From: Paramecium tetraurelia
Lineage: Eukaryota; Ciliophora; Oligohymenophorea; Peniculida; Parameciidae
Reading direction: 5' to 3'
Assembly (NCBI RefSeq): GCF_000165425.1
Contig: NW_001799009.1
Coordinates: 3,005 to 67,004 of the forward strand
Length of the DNA stretch: 64,000 nt
Part shown: positions 22,811 through 34,140 of the stretch, piece by piece
Layout: the number at the start of each line of letters is the position of its first letter
Position numbering within the stretch: the stretch's first letter is position 1
Translations under genes and position numbers: made by a program
Notes under the pieces: model-generated
The model's database searches: none
Seen by the model: only the letters and a program-made list of their open reading frames with translations
Told to the model about the DNA's origin: nothing

Positions 22811-25351
22811 CAATTAGTAAATTATTTTAGGTATAGGAATTTTTTATTACAATCAATAGATAATATAAATATGTTTAAAAATCAAGATTATGGATCTAAC
22901 AATTATTAGAATAATTCTCATTATTTTAATAAAGTGCAATTCATGTATGATTTAACGAATAATTGCTGATTTGCAATCAATACTAAAATTAGTAATCCTT
23001 CTTTAATAATTCTGATTTCCTAGCTATTTACTAATGTATATTTGTCAAATTCTAATTATAAAATTCTTTTAATAAATAGTTTAAGATATTCTGATATTCT
23101 TAAGTCCCTATGTTATTCATTAGGATTGAATATATGATTATATCGATTCTTCTTTTGAAAACTTTGAATATTCTAAAATATTTTAGGTAGCATCGTCCTA
23201 TTTCTTCGAGCTGTTTGGTTGAAAATCTAATGAATTTACATACTTTTCTTTCTAAAGAATTATGTAGCCATTTATTGTATCCTACACTAAGTAAATAATA
23301 TTAGATTTAAAATAGATTTAGACTTAATCAAAAAGACCTGTTGGAACATCCAGTTGTCTAAAATAAATATTTGATCACTTAAGTCAAGTTGAATTTATCA
23401 CTCTATGGTTATATTGAAAATTCTATAATTTCATATTTTATTTTCTAAATTCTAAAATCTCAAAATCATTTTCATGCTGACCCTTACCTCAATATATTAA
23501 ATTGTTATAAAATTGGGTTTCCTTCTTAATTAATCAATTTCTAAATGATATTTCAAAATATAAGAGAAATCCACATATATATGCTTTATCTATCTTAACA
23601 TAATATTCAAAAGTAACCAAAACCAAAAGTTGTAATATTTTTAATATGATTTAAAAAATAGAATAGTGTATATTTAAACCCAGTTGATATCTTTCTACAT
23701 ATTTTATGTGTGGCTTTTATTCTTCTAGCACAAGTTGAACTATTAAAGGTATTTGGATTCTGAGGGGGTTTTTGAAAGTAAAATGGATATGACTGAACTT
23801 TTAGAATTGATTTAGTTGATTTACTTGGGAAGGTTCAAAAAACACTATATAATTATGTAAATGAGTATTATTAATCATTCTTTGTTGCTACTACTATGAA
23901 TTGTTTCTAGATTGAGTCGCTTCTAACATTTTTAAGGATTAGAAAATTGATGAAAGTTTTCAACTTGCTTAATAAAGCTAAATAGTAGAAAAACTGAATC
24001 TCAGGTAACCTGATTATTATTTGAAAATACACCTGAACTAAGAGAGGTATGATAAGACCTGTTATTTACGATATTTGATTTAATAATAATACACACACAT
24101 TTAGTCATTATTTCTTGGGTTTTCTCCAGAAATTAGAAATTCAAAGTTGTTCTTCATCCGTCTCTTCATCTATCATATCCAACTAGGATTTAGTTGAGGC
24201 TTTGATATTATGAAAATGTTTTTATTTCAAACAAGAGAGGAGGAATTTCGATAGATCTTCAAGTTAAATACTATCATCAGCAGTGATTTCAAGTTTGAGA
24301 ATTTAACCTTTTAAATATAGCTTCTCTTCCTTTGTTATTAGTTGCAGCTCAAAAAGCCCTTACAAAGTTTAAAAGCATTATTTATAAAAGGTCACGTTGA
24401 TTAATTACATGATTGCAATTTAATTTTCAATTTATATATTAAATTAAAACTAGAAATTATTACGCCCATATTAGAGCGTTAAATTTGAGTAAATAAACGG
24501 GTTCAAATGAATAAAACGATAACATTGATAATCGTAAATTAACCTCTCATAAATTCACTCAATATTAAATATTGATAAAAATGAAATCCACCATTATTAA
24601 AATTAAAACATTTAACAGAAGTGCTTTATTTAATTATCAAGTATGAATATAATTATATTTTCTACAATATTGAGTCTGAATATTTGGATTTTGAATTTCA
24701 ATTCTTCTCCAAAATATATCAATTAATATACAATTTTTATATATATTACAATGTATTAATAATCTTAAACTTTTATTTACAATTTAATAGTTGGGATACT
24801 TATTAAAAATGATGGTGTATCAATCAATCTAAATTTATTCTTAGTAGTTGTACTATTAAGAGTAATAAACTGGTACAATAATAATAAAACTATATGTAAA
24901 TATTAAGAATAATTATATTTATCTTAATATATTTTGTAAATATTGATTTAAAAATTGAAGTTGTAATGTATCTTTTGAGATCGATACTTATTGTTGATCA
25001 GCATCTGATCACATCAGACATCAAGGGTGAATAATAAAAGTTGACATTTAGATACTCCTATCTTTTGATTTTGTTCTTGTAGAATTATGTATGAATCTCA
25101 ATATAATGATATTTAGAACTCTGTAAGCAGAACTTGAGACTTTTATTTTTGAAACTTAAATATTATAATATATACTAACATAGATTGTAATAAATCATAA
25201 AATTAGTTGATTTCTTTGATAGAGGATATTGAGAGGTCAATATTAGTGAAAACCTCGATTTTATTATTTATATTTGTTATTTTAATGGAGTGCTTATAAA
25301 GAAGTTAATTAAATGGGTTTGATTGATTGAATATTAAATTTATCAAATTAT
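22811..25351. other. Gene-poor region with decayed-looking frames
   Basis: About 2.5 kb without a confident gene. On the minus strand 22918-23340 two overlapping frames both look coding (one contains QIHQIFNQTARRNRTMLPKI, another LDVPTGLFDQVQIYFKSN), so neither can be chosen. A better fragment lies at 24151-24400 (listed separately). The rest, including 24.4-25.3 kb, is very AT-rich and shows nothing. Confidence 0.4.
24151..24400 (-). pseudogene. C-terminal gene fragment, unknown family
   Basis: Minus-strand frame reading FQTLQGLFELQLITKEEKLY, then KLEITADDSIQLEDLSKFL and an acidic end QLDMIDEETDEEQL followed by TGA. The regular helix pattern and acidic tail look like real protein, but no start codon, promoter-proximal exon or known domain could be connected, so this is probably a relic or the last exon of a gene broken upstream. 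The family is not recognised. Confidence 0.35.
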
Positions 25352-26913
25352 ATGAGAAAGAAATTCACTTTGCAGTTTTCGCATCCGACAATAGAACAGG
25401 CTTATTAAAAAGATAGGTTATTGAAATATTTGTGGATGAAGAAAATACTGGCAATATTAATCCTGTTGTTTTCGATAGTAGGGTTGATTAGTTCCTTATT
25501 TTATGAAAAATAAGAGATTATGTATTGGGAGGTAGGTTTCACAAGTTACAGCATAATTTTGATAATCATCTCTTTCAAGGGATCTCCAGAAAAAGTGAAG
25601 GCTATATTTCAATTTACAAACATACTCTTGTGTATTCTCTAGGTACGAGCTAATTATTACTCAACTCCTCAGTGTATTTACTTGAGTGGATAAAACATTA
25701 TGATTTTCAATATGATAATGTTCTACTTTTCAAGTATCTAGGAAGCACCTATTTAATTAATTTTCTTTCTCGTTTCAAGATGTGTGATAACTGGATTAGT
25801 GAATGAGATGTTTATGGGACAAGATCTGATATCAATAATATTGACAACACTTTGTATACTAATTTTTATATATCATAATGATTAAATTCAAAGAGAGCAT
25901 TTCCTATTGCAATTCTCGGATAAATAATGGGGTATTAATATTATTTAATTACAGAATAAACTTTGCCAATAATTATTTAAAGTCCGTTCGTCATGTTTAC
26001 ATTCGATGAAGAAAGATTGAACTTTAATTTGAAAATTGCCAATGATATGTCTGAAATATGTTGGGATAGTGAAAAAGCACCCTCTGAAAATTTAAGATAC
26101 TTTCTGAGATCCTTCAAAATGGGAAACGACAATTTAGAATAATATCTCGTCACGAGAAGCAGGACTTGCAGCGATTATAAGAAGATTTATTAATTCCAAT
26201 TAAGAATTCAAAGAAATGAATAAATCTACGGAACCAAGAAATTCGTTATTAGATTTTCAGATTTCTACTTGCGAGAACAAGTGTTCCTGATCGTCTTTGA
26301 TCAACACGAGCAACAAATAAGAGTCTTGGAGAAAGTCAAGACCGCTTTAATCTAGGGTATCAATTAACACTAAAATTTAACAATCAATTTCTTGTAAAAA
26401 CAATAGCAATTACTCTAAAATCTGATTGTATCTAGTAATTCCATCAGCACTATTTATAAAATGAAGATTCATTGCATGTATTTCATAGGAAAATATACTC
26501 AATGCAATAGTTTTTAGGAAATCGAACAATAAATAATATAAATTAATCTTACTGATATGATCAAAGGATTGATACACATTTATTGTATGGCGTATAAAAC
26601 CATATAAATTGAGTTTTCAAGTAGCACCTTTGAGGATGTATATGTTTTTAGTAATGAACAACTTTTGAATATATTTTTAGTCATCATATTTTAGACACTT
26701 GTTCGGATATGTTAAAATGGTAAAACAGTGTTCATCCACATTAATGAGGCAGATAAATAATAAGATTTGGAACTGATTAAGATTAGTGTGCTGTTTAATA
26801 AGTCAGAGGAACTCAAATAGAAATTAGTATATAACTAACTATTCTACAAATTACAAGTAAGATTAAGTCCAAAGGTGGATATTCTATCTCATGATAATGG
26901 TAATCATCTATGA
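25352..26913 (+). CDS. Membrane histidine-kinase-like protein 1 (degenerate)
   Basis: About 510 residues with a 23-nt intron (GTATTA...TACAG) near 25931. The N-terminal signature KFTLQFSHPTIEQAYQ is shared with the three related genes. At least four membrane helices follow (ILAILILLFSIVGLISSLF and others), then a PAS-like strand (FVMFTFDEERLNFNLK), and FLIVFDQHEQQIRVLEKVK leading to INQHQNLTINFLQKQ where a histidine kinase would have its phospho-acceptor helix. A weak ATPase-like region (SNEQLLNIFLVIIFQTL, then GKTVFIHINEAD) follows without the canonical N, G1 or G2 boxes, and the protein stops early. Known histidine kinases have His-Glu or His-Asp at the acceptor; here it is His-Gln. It may sense signals but lack kinase activity (inference). 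Confidence 0.55.
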
Positions 26914-26934
26914 ATATTGACTAGCATGCCATTT

Positions 26935-28165
26935 TGAAATTTATAAGGATTTAAATTTGTTGAATGCAATCCGAATGTTGGAGGAAGATATATCCTGACT
27001 CGATCCTTGGCTATTTAATTTATGTTTACTCAATCTTTATAGACAAGAAATAAATATTAATATCATAATCATCTAAATTTATTGCCAAACAAGACCTTGT
27101 CCAGTCTTGTAACAGATCATCTACTGCAGACAGTTTTCCTCTGACTCAAGACTAACAACAAATCTTTATCTTATTTATTTGAATTTAATTTAGAAATGCT
27201 TTATGACCAACCATTACTAAATGTTATTTCAGTTAAAGTTAATTTGAATAATTTTGCCTATTCTTGAACCAGGAGTGAGCGTAATTATCAAAGATATTTG
27301 CCCTTTCTTTTGGGTGATTAACAAATATCAGACTCAAAAGATTTATCAATTCTTTAGAGATTGATTTTTTTGATAAACCTTAATTATATTAAATGATATT
27401 TCTATAGGTTTCAGAAGGAATAGTTCCATCGAAAGGGAGTCTCCCAAAACTAGTCCATATATTATGCATCCAACTGCCCAGACATCTTAAGAGGGTGAGA
27501 CGCCTCTAAATAAAGAGGAGAACTTTAGGGGCCAGATAAGATAGCGTATCTACAACACTTCTGTTGATATTTAGTGTCCAGTATAGGTTGAAATACCGAA
27601 GTCAATAATTTAAATCTAATTTTAAATATTAAAAACTATTTCTTTAGAAGAAGGAGATGTTTAGCATGATATTTTCTAACTTCAAATCATAATGGGCAAT
27701 ATTATTTTCATGACAATAAGCTATTGCATCAACTATCTATTTCGAATGTAGTTTAGCATCTCCTTCAGGTAGTTTTGCGATGATAACATATACTTTATTA
27801 TATACAATTAGCATAGTTGAGGAGTAATCCACCTTTCAAGTATTCCATAATCATTTCAATCTCAATTTGATTCTATGTTACATAACTTTAATGTAATTTA
27901 ACAATGTTTTTAGGATCAAATGCTTTCATAATTAATTATTCTTATGGAACTCCATCCATTTCCCACCCTGACCATGATTATTAATTAATTATTTTAAAGG
28001 CTGTTAATTCCTTTGTGACTTTATGCCTTCCAAGTAATACTATCCCTTGGCCTCTTTCTCCTATTTTATTGATGATATACCCAAAAATTATAGCTTACAC
28101 TTTCACTCTAATTTAACTTACTTTATCACATCACCTTCAGATAATATTTGGTTTAATATCTTCAT
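26935..28165 (-). pseudogene. Decayed serine/threonine protein kinase
   Basis: Kinase motifs are recognisable but lie in different frames. The glycine loop IGERGQGIVLLG has lost its second Gly (Arg instead), the Lys is in TAFKII, the catalytic loop reads HYDLKLENIM (the Arg of HRD replaced by Tyr), and DFGIST is in another frame. SYLAPKVL replaces APE, then DVWAVGCIIYGL, then LPFDGTIPSETY and ISKELINLLSLIF. At least four frame changes are needed and no short introns explain them. It overlaps nothing functional and ends near the stop of the histidine-kinase-like gene on the other strand. It is most similar in layout to ciliate CAMK/ULK-like kinases. It is probably a dead copy. Confidence 0.7.
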
Positions 28166-28485
28166 TACTCAAGTTCTACATAAAGTTTAGTATCGTTTTT
28201 GATGTTTATATACAATTTTAGGAATGCTCATCTATTTAATTATTCATATCAAAAATTCAATATTTTCTGCATCTTGTTTTAATTTCCTATTTATGGAATT
28301 ATAAAATCAGTCTTTCTCTTAAATCAGGAAATTAGTAAGTCTGTCTAATTAATTTTGTTTCGGTCCTCTTTCTGTATCTTAGCGAGTCAGTTAAGTGTAT
28401 GAGGTTTTGTAATACTGAAATTAATTTATTATATTATATTTTATGATATTCAGATGAAATGTTTATTAAAATTTTATAATTATAA

Positions 28486-30094
28486 TCAATTATATTCTTG
28501 AAATTTATTTAATGACTTCAATTATGACACATCTTTATACAACTAAATTTTGATGCCATTATCACTCAATCTAATTTCAGATTCTGGAGAATGCAATTTT
28601 AGATACAGTCTGATAACCAGATTTTTGTTTAAATTTTCCAATAGAATATAAGAATTTAGACAAATAATTTGAACAAATAAAATTTCTGATTTGGTATGCA
28701 AAAGTATTCTTGTTTTAGAACTCTAATCTCTTGTTGTCTTTCTTAATGACATTTATAACAATTGAATTATAAAATCCTAAGACATATCTTTGTAATGAAC
28801 TACATCAAACCTACTATCAGTGCAATCAAATTATATGTTGATACCAGAATAGGCTTTTTCAAAAAGTGATATTATGGCTAGAAAAACATTTTTAAAATCA
28901 ATATTGACGGTTTCAAAGTATTTGTTTGCTTATGAAAATGAATTTGATATTTTATATTTTCCTGAAAAATACAAATGATGAAGTTTTAATTAATAGAGCA
29001 ATTGAACCCGAGATGACTCATTCTATAAACTCATGTTTATTAATGATGCCTGCTTTTTTAGGAAATTATGCACTAGTTATTGATGTTACCCAATCAAATT
29101 AATTAGGTTATCTTTTGTAGATTCTATATATAAGGCTTTCTATTTTGATTGCTCTAAAACAATCAAGAAGGTGTCATCCAAATGATATAATTCAGCCAAG
29201 AGGATGTTGGTTTCTTCAAAATCAACTGAATCATATTGATTTGGTCTGAGTGTAAATTGATTTAGATCAAAAAACTTGGATTGCTTTTCTATTCTGTTCA
29301 AAATGAATTATTCGATTGACACTTCAGATATGTGTTGGAGTCTAAAAAATTATTTAAAATTGTCCTCTTGGGAGAGTTCTTAATTACAATATGGAAATCT
29401 GTCTATCTTGCTAGAGTTCTTGTATTTAAAACTCATTCTATTGTGATCAAATGAAAAGAGAACAAAGGGATCACTTATCACTGAAGGCAATAATTAATCT
29501 AGATAAAAATTATATAATTAGTATACGCCAATCGTTTCCTTGATTGTTACTCAAAAACAGCAATCTTCTTTGTTTGTCAATTGTGGATATTATGGATATA
29601 AAACAAAGCGGACATAAAATTGATAATACAACTGAACAAGTATCAGTTTATGTATCAAAGAGCCCTGCTATAAGTAATTTGAAAGTAGTTTAAAAAAAAA
29701 TGTTGATTACTGCCAATTTATAATCTATAATTAAAAGTATAGTTGTATGTGCAATGGCTAGGTTGGTGCCAAGAATAAATTAATTAGTCCCTTATTAATC
29801 ATTAATTTAGAGCAAAATAAGCATATTATTTATAAAGGCCATACAGAATATGGCACCAGAGGAACAGAATTTTAGAATTAAAACATACATCAGTATCAAA
29901 ATGGACAAAATTGATGATGTGATTAATATACCTACAACATTTTCTTAGCGAGCAAAACTTATTAATCTGATTAGTGTTATGATAAAAGATAAGAAAGCTA
30001 TCTTCCTAAAGGTATCATAGCAATATTACTCCTTTTCCTTTTGATATAGACTTTCTAAATGTTGCTATCTAAAAGTTTGTGTAAATTTATTCAT
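28486..30094 (-). CDS. Membrane histidine-kinase-like protein 2 (degenerate)
   Basis: About 525 residues. The N-terminus KFTQTFRQQHLESLYQ matches the family signature, followed by several helices (IAFLSFIITLIRLI, GILITSSILSILILMYVL, SVVLSILCPLCFISI). After a 28-nt intron (GTATAC...TCTAG, near 29500-29530) comes LPSVISDPFVLFSFDHNRMS, aligned with the PAS-like part of protein 1, then TFLIVLEQSKQKALY and IGQHQQLVHNFLKKQ (acceptor-helix position, again His-Gln). The C-terminal part (YKDMSQDFIIQLLQM and IRLYLKLHSPESEIRLSDNGIKI) aligns with the poorly conserved ATPase region of protein 1. Start ATG 30094 and TGA 28486-28488. It is probably a sensor-like protein of uncertain catalytic activity. Confidence 0.55.
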
Positions 30095-30145
30095 TGTTTT
30101 ATTAATATCATAATTACATTCATAATGAAATAATAATATAATTAA

Positions 30146-30292
30146 ATGATCAATTCAAATATTCTAATGGATGAGTCTAAATAATAATAGTCAGAGTTGC
30201 CATTTTAAATTTAATCCTCACAGTCCTCTTACAGACAATGCCCTCGAAAAGTATTCTCAATAGAAAAGTTTTCTGCAGAAAGCTATAGGTGA
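30146..30292 (+). CDS. Small 48-aa hypothetical protein
   Basis: A short intact frame, MINSNILMDESKQQQSELPF through SIEKFSAESYR, ending in TGA. It is Ser/Gln-rich with no domain. It lies between the divergent start of the histidine-kinase-like gene (30094) and SF-assemblin (30392). The coding-like composition is the only evidence; it could also be an upstream frame in the SF-assemblin leader. Confidence 0.35.
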
Positions 30293-30391
30293 AGTTAATC
30301 AAAAAATCTGCGAATCTTTGTTAGGATTAATAAAATTAATTCTCATTTAGAAATAAATAAAATTAAATATATTAAAATAAATAATATCTAA

Positions 30392-31237
30392 ATGTCCAGA
30401 GTCAAACAATCTTTATGTAAATTTGTATTTTTGAGTCTCTAGATGCACAACAATCACCAAGTACAGGGAGAATTCAGAAGATTTCAGAGAAGCTTTCTAC
30501 CATCCAGATAGGAGTGGAGAATGAAAGATTTTAGAAATTGGAATAGGCAGAATAACGTATTTAGTAGGCTGAGGATGCATTCAATGAGTTTCAGGAGTAA
30601 ATCTTTACCAGGCTTAATGGATTGCGGGATTAGGTATGTTATCTATGAAATTGATTAACAGTTGGGTAAATTATAGAAGCAAGTGGAGGATGATAAATAG
30701 GCCAAAGAATAAGCCATAGAAGCCAAGAATAGAGACGTTTTGGCTTTGACAAAGAAGTTTGAGAATGCTATAGAGAATGAGCAGCAAACTAAGAAGGAAG
30801 GAGAGGCAAAGATTCTTAGATTGACAGAGGACAAATCAGCCTTGCTTAGAACAGAGGTCTAGAAGGAGACTGCCTAAAGAATAGATGCCATAGAGGGAAT
30901 TCATTAAGGATTACAAAATGATTTGCCAAAGATTCAAGAGGCCATTCGAGAGGAAGCCAATGAAAGGGATGAGTCTGATTAAAATGTAAGGAGTATTGTA
31001 ATGTAGGTAATGAAATCGATCACAGATGAGTTGGTAAAATTGAGTAATTTGATCAACGTAGAGAAGAGAAATAGAGATGAAAGTGAGTAGTCAATATTTG
31101 AAATGCTTAAGGATATCGTGAATAGAGTGAAGGTAGAATTGGATCAAGAGAAAAGAACGAGAGAGTAATCAGAGGAACATTTGCTTAGTTTATTGGAAGA
31201 CACCTGTAATAAATTAAGCATTGCAGCAAATTTATGA
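30392..31237 (+). CDS. SF-assemblin-like protein
   Basis: About 263 residues after introns 30417-30442 (26 nt) and 30634-30661 (28 nt, CAG acceptor). A short Ser-rich head (QQSPSTGRIQKISEKLSTIQ) is followed by an almost uninterrupted coiled coil of about 230 residues with the usual SF-assemblin segments: VENERFQKLEQAEQRIQQAE, ENAIENEQQTKKEGEAKILR, RIDAIEGIHQGLQNDLPKI and EKRTREQSEEHLLSLLEDTC. SF-assemblins build the striated rootlets (striated microtubule-associated fibres) at basal bodies; ciliates carry several paralogues. The length and head-plus-rod layout match the family. The TGA follows SIAANL. The gene sits 54 bp before CFAP298, on the same strand. Confidence 0.9.
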
Positions 31238-31290
31238 AAAATTTATATTCATATAAGACATTAAGGTTTGATATCAATATATATATATAT

Positions 31291-32305
31291 ATGGTTTTAA
31301 TTCACTACAAGAAAACAGAGTTGAATCAGTTCTTATATGAATGTGCTGCTAATACCCCAACTGATTAAGTCATAAAGGACCTAGTAGAGAGTAATAAAAC
31401 ATGAATATCATTTAGTAAATAACATGAGAATTATTCTTGATCGTTTAGCATGTGCCATGGAGGATTTGGCCACTCATGGTAAATATACCAATACAATTCA
31501 TTAAATAGGACCCTTGAAACCTGAGGACACAAGAGGATTATCTGAATAATCCCTAATTGATGCAGCAATCGAAACTATGGCACCTGAGAAAAAGCCTTGG
31601 GCAGTTACTCCTTAATAATTATTGCCTGGTCAAAGATTGAATCCTGATAAGACAGCTTATCGTACTGGAGTGATCCAGACAGAAGAATTGTCTAAGATGG
31701 TCATCGAGAATTGTACCAAAGTCAAACAAGCAATTTCAAAAAACTTAGTTGACTTAAAATAATGTCTGACTACAAAGATCGTCTAAGAACAACTAGATTT
31801 GTTGAGGGGCTGTATGATGATTTGTTATCCTGGATACCATGGATTGCCACCTTGGGAACCATCCAGAGAGATCTTGGAGGGTCAGTTTGACACTTAAGCC
31901 ACATTTACAGAATAATATGATTTTTTGGATGAGAAAAACACATCCTTATGGTGGGCTGGGAAAGAGTTATTGAGAGGCAAATTGTTGTCTGATTTCATTG
32001 GGAAGAATGATAAGACCAAAATTGTAATTGCCACTCATTATATTTAATTAGATTGTGAGATTATAAAAGACAGGGGCTGGAGCTCCAGTTAGAGAACCTG
32101 CAGTGGATGCTGAAACCTAAAAGAAAATGATGGCATTCTATTATAAGAAATAATAAGAGTAGAAGGTATTTCTGGTTTTATAAGTGTTTAGGAATTAGAA
32201 GCAGAGAATGAGGATCAATATCTAAACTCTTAATGGGCCAATCCTAAATAACTGAAATAGCAGTTGATGGGAGCTAGTGATTAAATTTCATGGAAGCCTA
32301 AGTGA
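31291..32305 (+). CDS. CFAP298: CFAP298 (C21orf59) orthologue
   Basis: About 310 residues, family length. Motifs in order: MVLIHYKKTELNQFLYE start, LACAMEDLATHG, DLLRGCMMICYPGYHGLPPW (family LRGAxMIVYPxxLPPxxP), TSLWWAAGKELLRGK-like WW helix, LSDFIGKNDKTKIIV, TGAGAPVREPAVDAETQKKM, and the C-terminal NEDQYLNSQWANPKQLK and ISWKPK. Three introns: 31391-31415 (25 nt), 32024-32051 (28 nt) and 32166-32191 (26 nt). CFAP298 is required for assembly of outer dynein arms and ciliary motility in other eukaryotes and acts as a cytoplasmic preassembly factor. All conserved blocks are present, so a functional gene is expected. Confidence 0.93.
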
Positions 32306-32356
32306 TCTTCACGTTGTGTAATAAGATAAAAATTAATTAATTAATTATTATTGTAA

Positions 32357-33060
32357 ATGAAAAGAAAGACCTTATTGTTGGAAGCTGATATTATTCAACA
32401 GATCAAAAGTGCCTTCAATCTCAACCAAATTGAAATCACCGAACTCCTGACTCAAGCTAAACGCTATGATCCCAAGGGCACGGGATATGTGAGTAAAACA
32501 GAGGTGGATGATATTATGAGAGGCATGAAACTTATTTAACAATATAGATCTTAAATTGCTTAATAATGAAAAGATGATTGCTAAATTCAAAGAGGAACTT
32601 AAACAACAGGATGCAAAAATGCTAGATCTTAAATAAATATGTGATATCTATTGCAAATTGAAAAACTATTAATAATAATTGGAAGACGAAGAGACTATCA
32701 CATAAGAATACAGTATTGTTATTTAAGTCATCCTAATCTAGTTGATGCTTTTGTGGCTTTGGGAGGCAATCCAGACAGAACTGGTGTTGTTTAAAAATAG
32801 ACCATTTTTGATATTGTTCAAAGTGAGTTCGAACTTAAGATTGATTTGGAGTCTTTTCTAGGAGATTTCCAAGGGAATCAATTGGAATTTGAAGATTTTT
32901 GTCAATTATTTGAGAATGCTGGTGAAGATGCTAAGTCTTTCATTACTGTATAATTAATTTAAACACATTTTAGAGCTTTTCCCAGGCCAAACGCAATAAC
33001 AATTCTGATTTTACAGTCAGATTTAAAGATTTTGAAAAATGGGAAAAGACTGCTATGTGA
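32357..33060 (+). CDS. EF-hand-like (calmodulin-fold) protein
   Basis: About 215 residues. The N-terminus MKRKTLLLEADIIQQIKSAF leads to an EF-like helix-loop (AKRYDPKGTGYVSKTEVDDI), then a charged helix (KMIAKFKEELKQQDAK) and a second EF-like pair (AFVALGGNPDRTGVVQKQT, then LDLESFL-like region and LEFEDFCQLFENA). The loops keep some but not all calcium ligands. Introns 32713-32741 (29 nt) and 32948-32973 (26 nt). One base near 32533 (the A run in ATGAAACTT) must be dropped to join the first and second parts. The layout (two EF pairs with a long linker) resembles flagellar EF-hand proteins; an exact orthologue is not identified. It lies 51 bp after CFAP298. Confidence 0.65.
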
Positions 33061-33103
33061 TTATTGCATTTTAGACTGTGTTTTAATTACAATTATTATT
33101 TTA

Positions 33104-33529
33104 ATGATTAATGTGTTTAATAAGATTAAGCTGATCATCTTAGAATTTCTATCTAAACACAACATTATTCTGAAACAAACTGAATCTGTTGCTCTGGATA
33201 ATTAGATATCAATTGTCACCAAATTGGATTACTAATTTATGACTCCAAAAAAGAAAAATATGAACTAACAATTTACTTCGATCTCCATTTCCAAAAGTGA
33301 GTATGTGTCAAGTTAGGAAATGTTTTCAAAGATCGAGGAGAGTTCCAAAAAGTCAATTGAAGAAAACTACACCAACAATCTGATGAGTATGACAAGTAGT
33401 GAATTAAAACTTCAATTTGGTGCCGCTGTTCAATTCATCCTAAATCAAAAATGCAAAAACAATTAGTTAAACTTCGTAAGTATTCATCCAATCATATTTT
33501 CAATTGTCAATAATTTCTTTGCAAACTGA
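33104..33529 (+). CDS. Hypothetical 141-aa protein
   Basis: Intact frame from MINVFNKIKLIILEFLSK through SEYVSSQEMFSKIEESSKKS and ELKLQFGAAVQFILNQ to SIVNNFFAN and TGA. It is Ser/Lys-rich with a hydrophobic N-terminal helix, perhaps a signal anchor, though its Lys-containing core makes a cytosolic helix just as likely. No known domain. It starts 43 bp after the EF-hand-like gene, so it could be a separate small gene or an alternative 3' part of a transcript. Confidence 0.5.
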
Positions 33530-34140
33530 CCAAACACACATATGATTCAAAAATATGAATGATCCATCCCATTATTTTTCTATCAAAAAAATACTATTCA
33601 CCATTTTATATTTTAAAATATACAATAATATCTACAACACCCTTTAAGAATTCAAATATTTTCGAGTCTTCTTTATTTTTATTGTGTGAAAAAAGTTTTA
33701 AAATCTATTTCGATATCTCATACCTATATCTTGGATAGTCTTACTTAAATTTGATATACTTTCTAATCAGTGTTTGTATATGACCCTAACAAGTTGATTT
33801 TATCTTCAAATTCACATCATCTATATAAGATGACTTGATCATTACAAAAGGGATTTATTGTTATTATTGTATAATCATTATGATCTCATTTTATGTTTCT
33901 ATGGTATTATTTTATTTGATTATCATTGAAAATACCCTTGTAGACATGAATAATATCGAATATCTAAGTTTACAAACAATTTAATTATTTGAGCTTTAAA
34001 AAGGATTTATTAGATTGCAGTAATCCCACTCTTTACTTTTTAGGGTGTTTTATAAGGCAGATTATGATAATGTCTATTATCGAATTAATTTTACTATTGG
34101 GTTTAATCAAAATAAATATTAAACTAATTACCATTAGAAT
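33530..34140. other. AT-rich intergenic region
   Basis: About 600 bp with no supportable gene. It contains the 3' end of the small gene upstream and presumably the promoter of the coiled-coil gene that starts at 34141. Confidence 0.5.

Noticed and set aside
24621-24806. Tyr/Ile-rich plus-strand frame
   Set aside because: Composition equals that of the local A/T background, with no homologue and no neighbouring exon.
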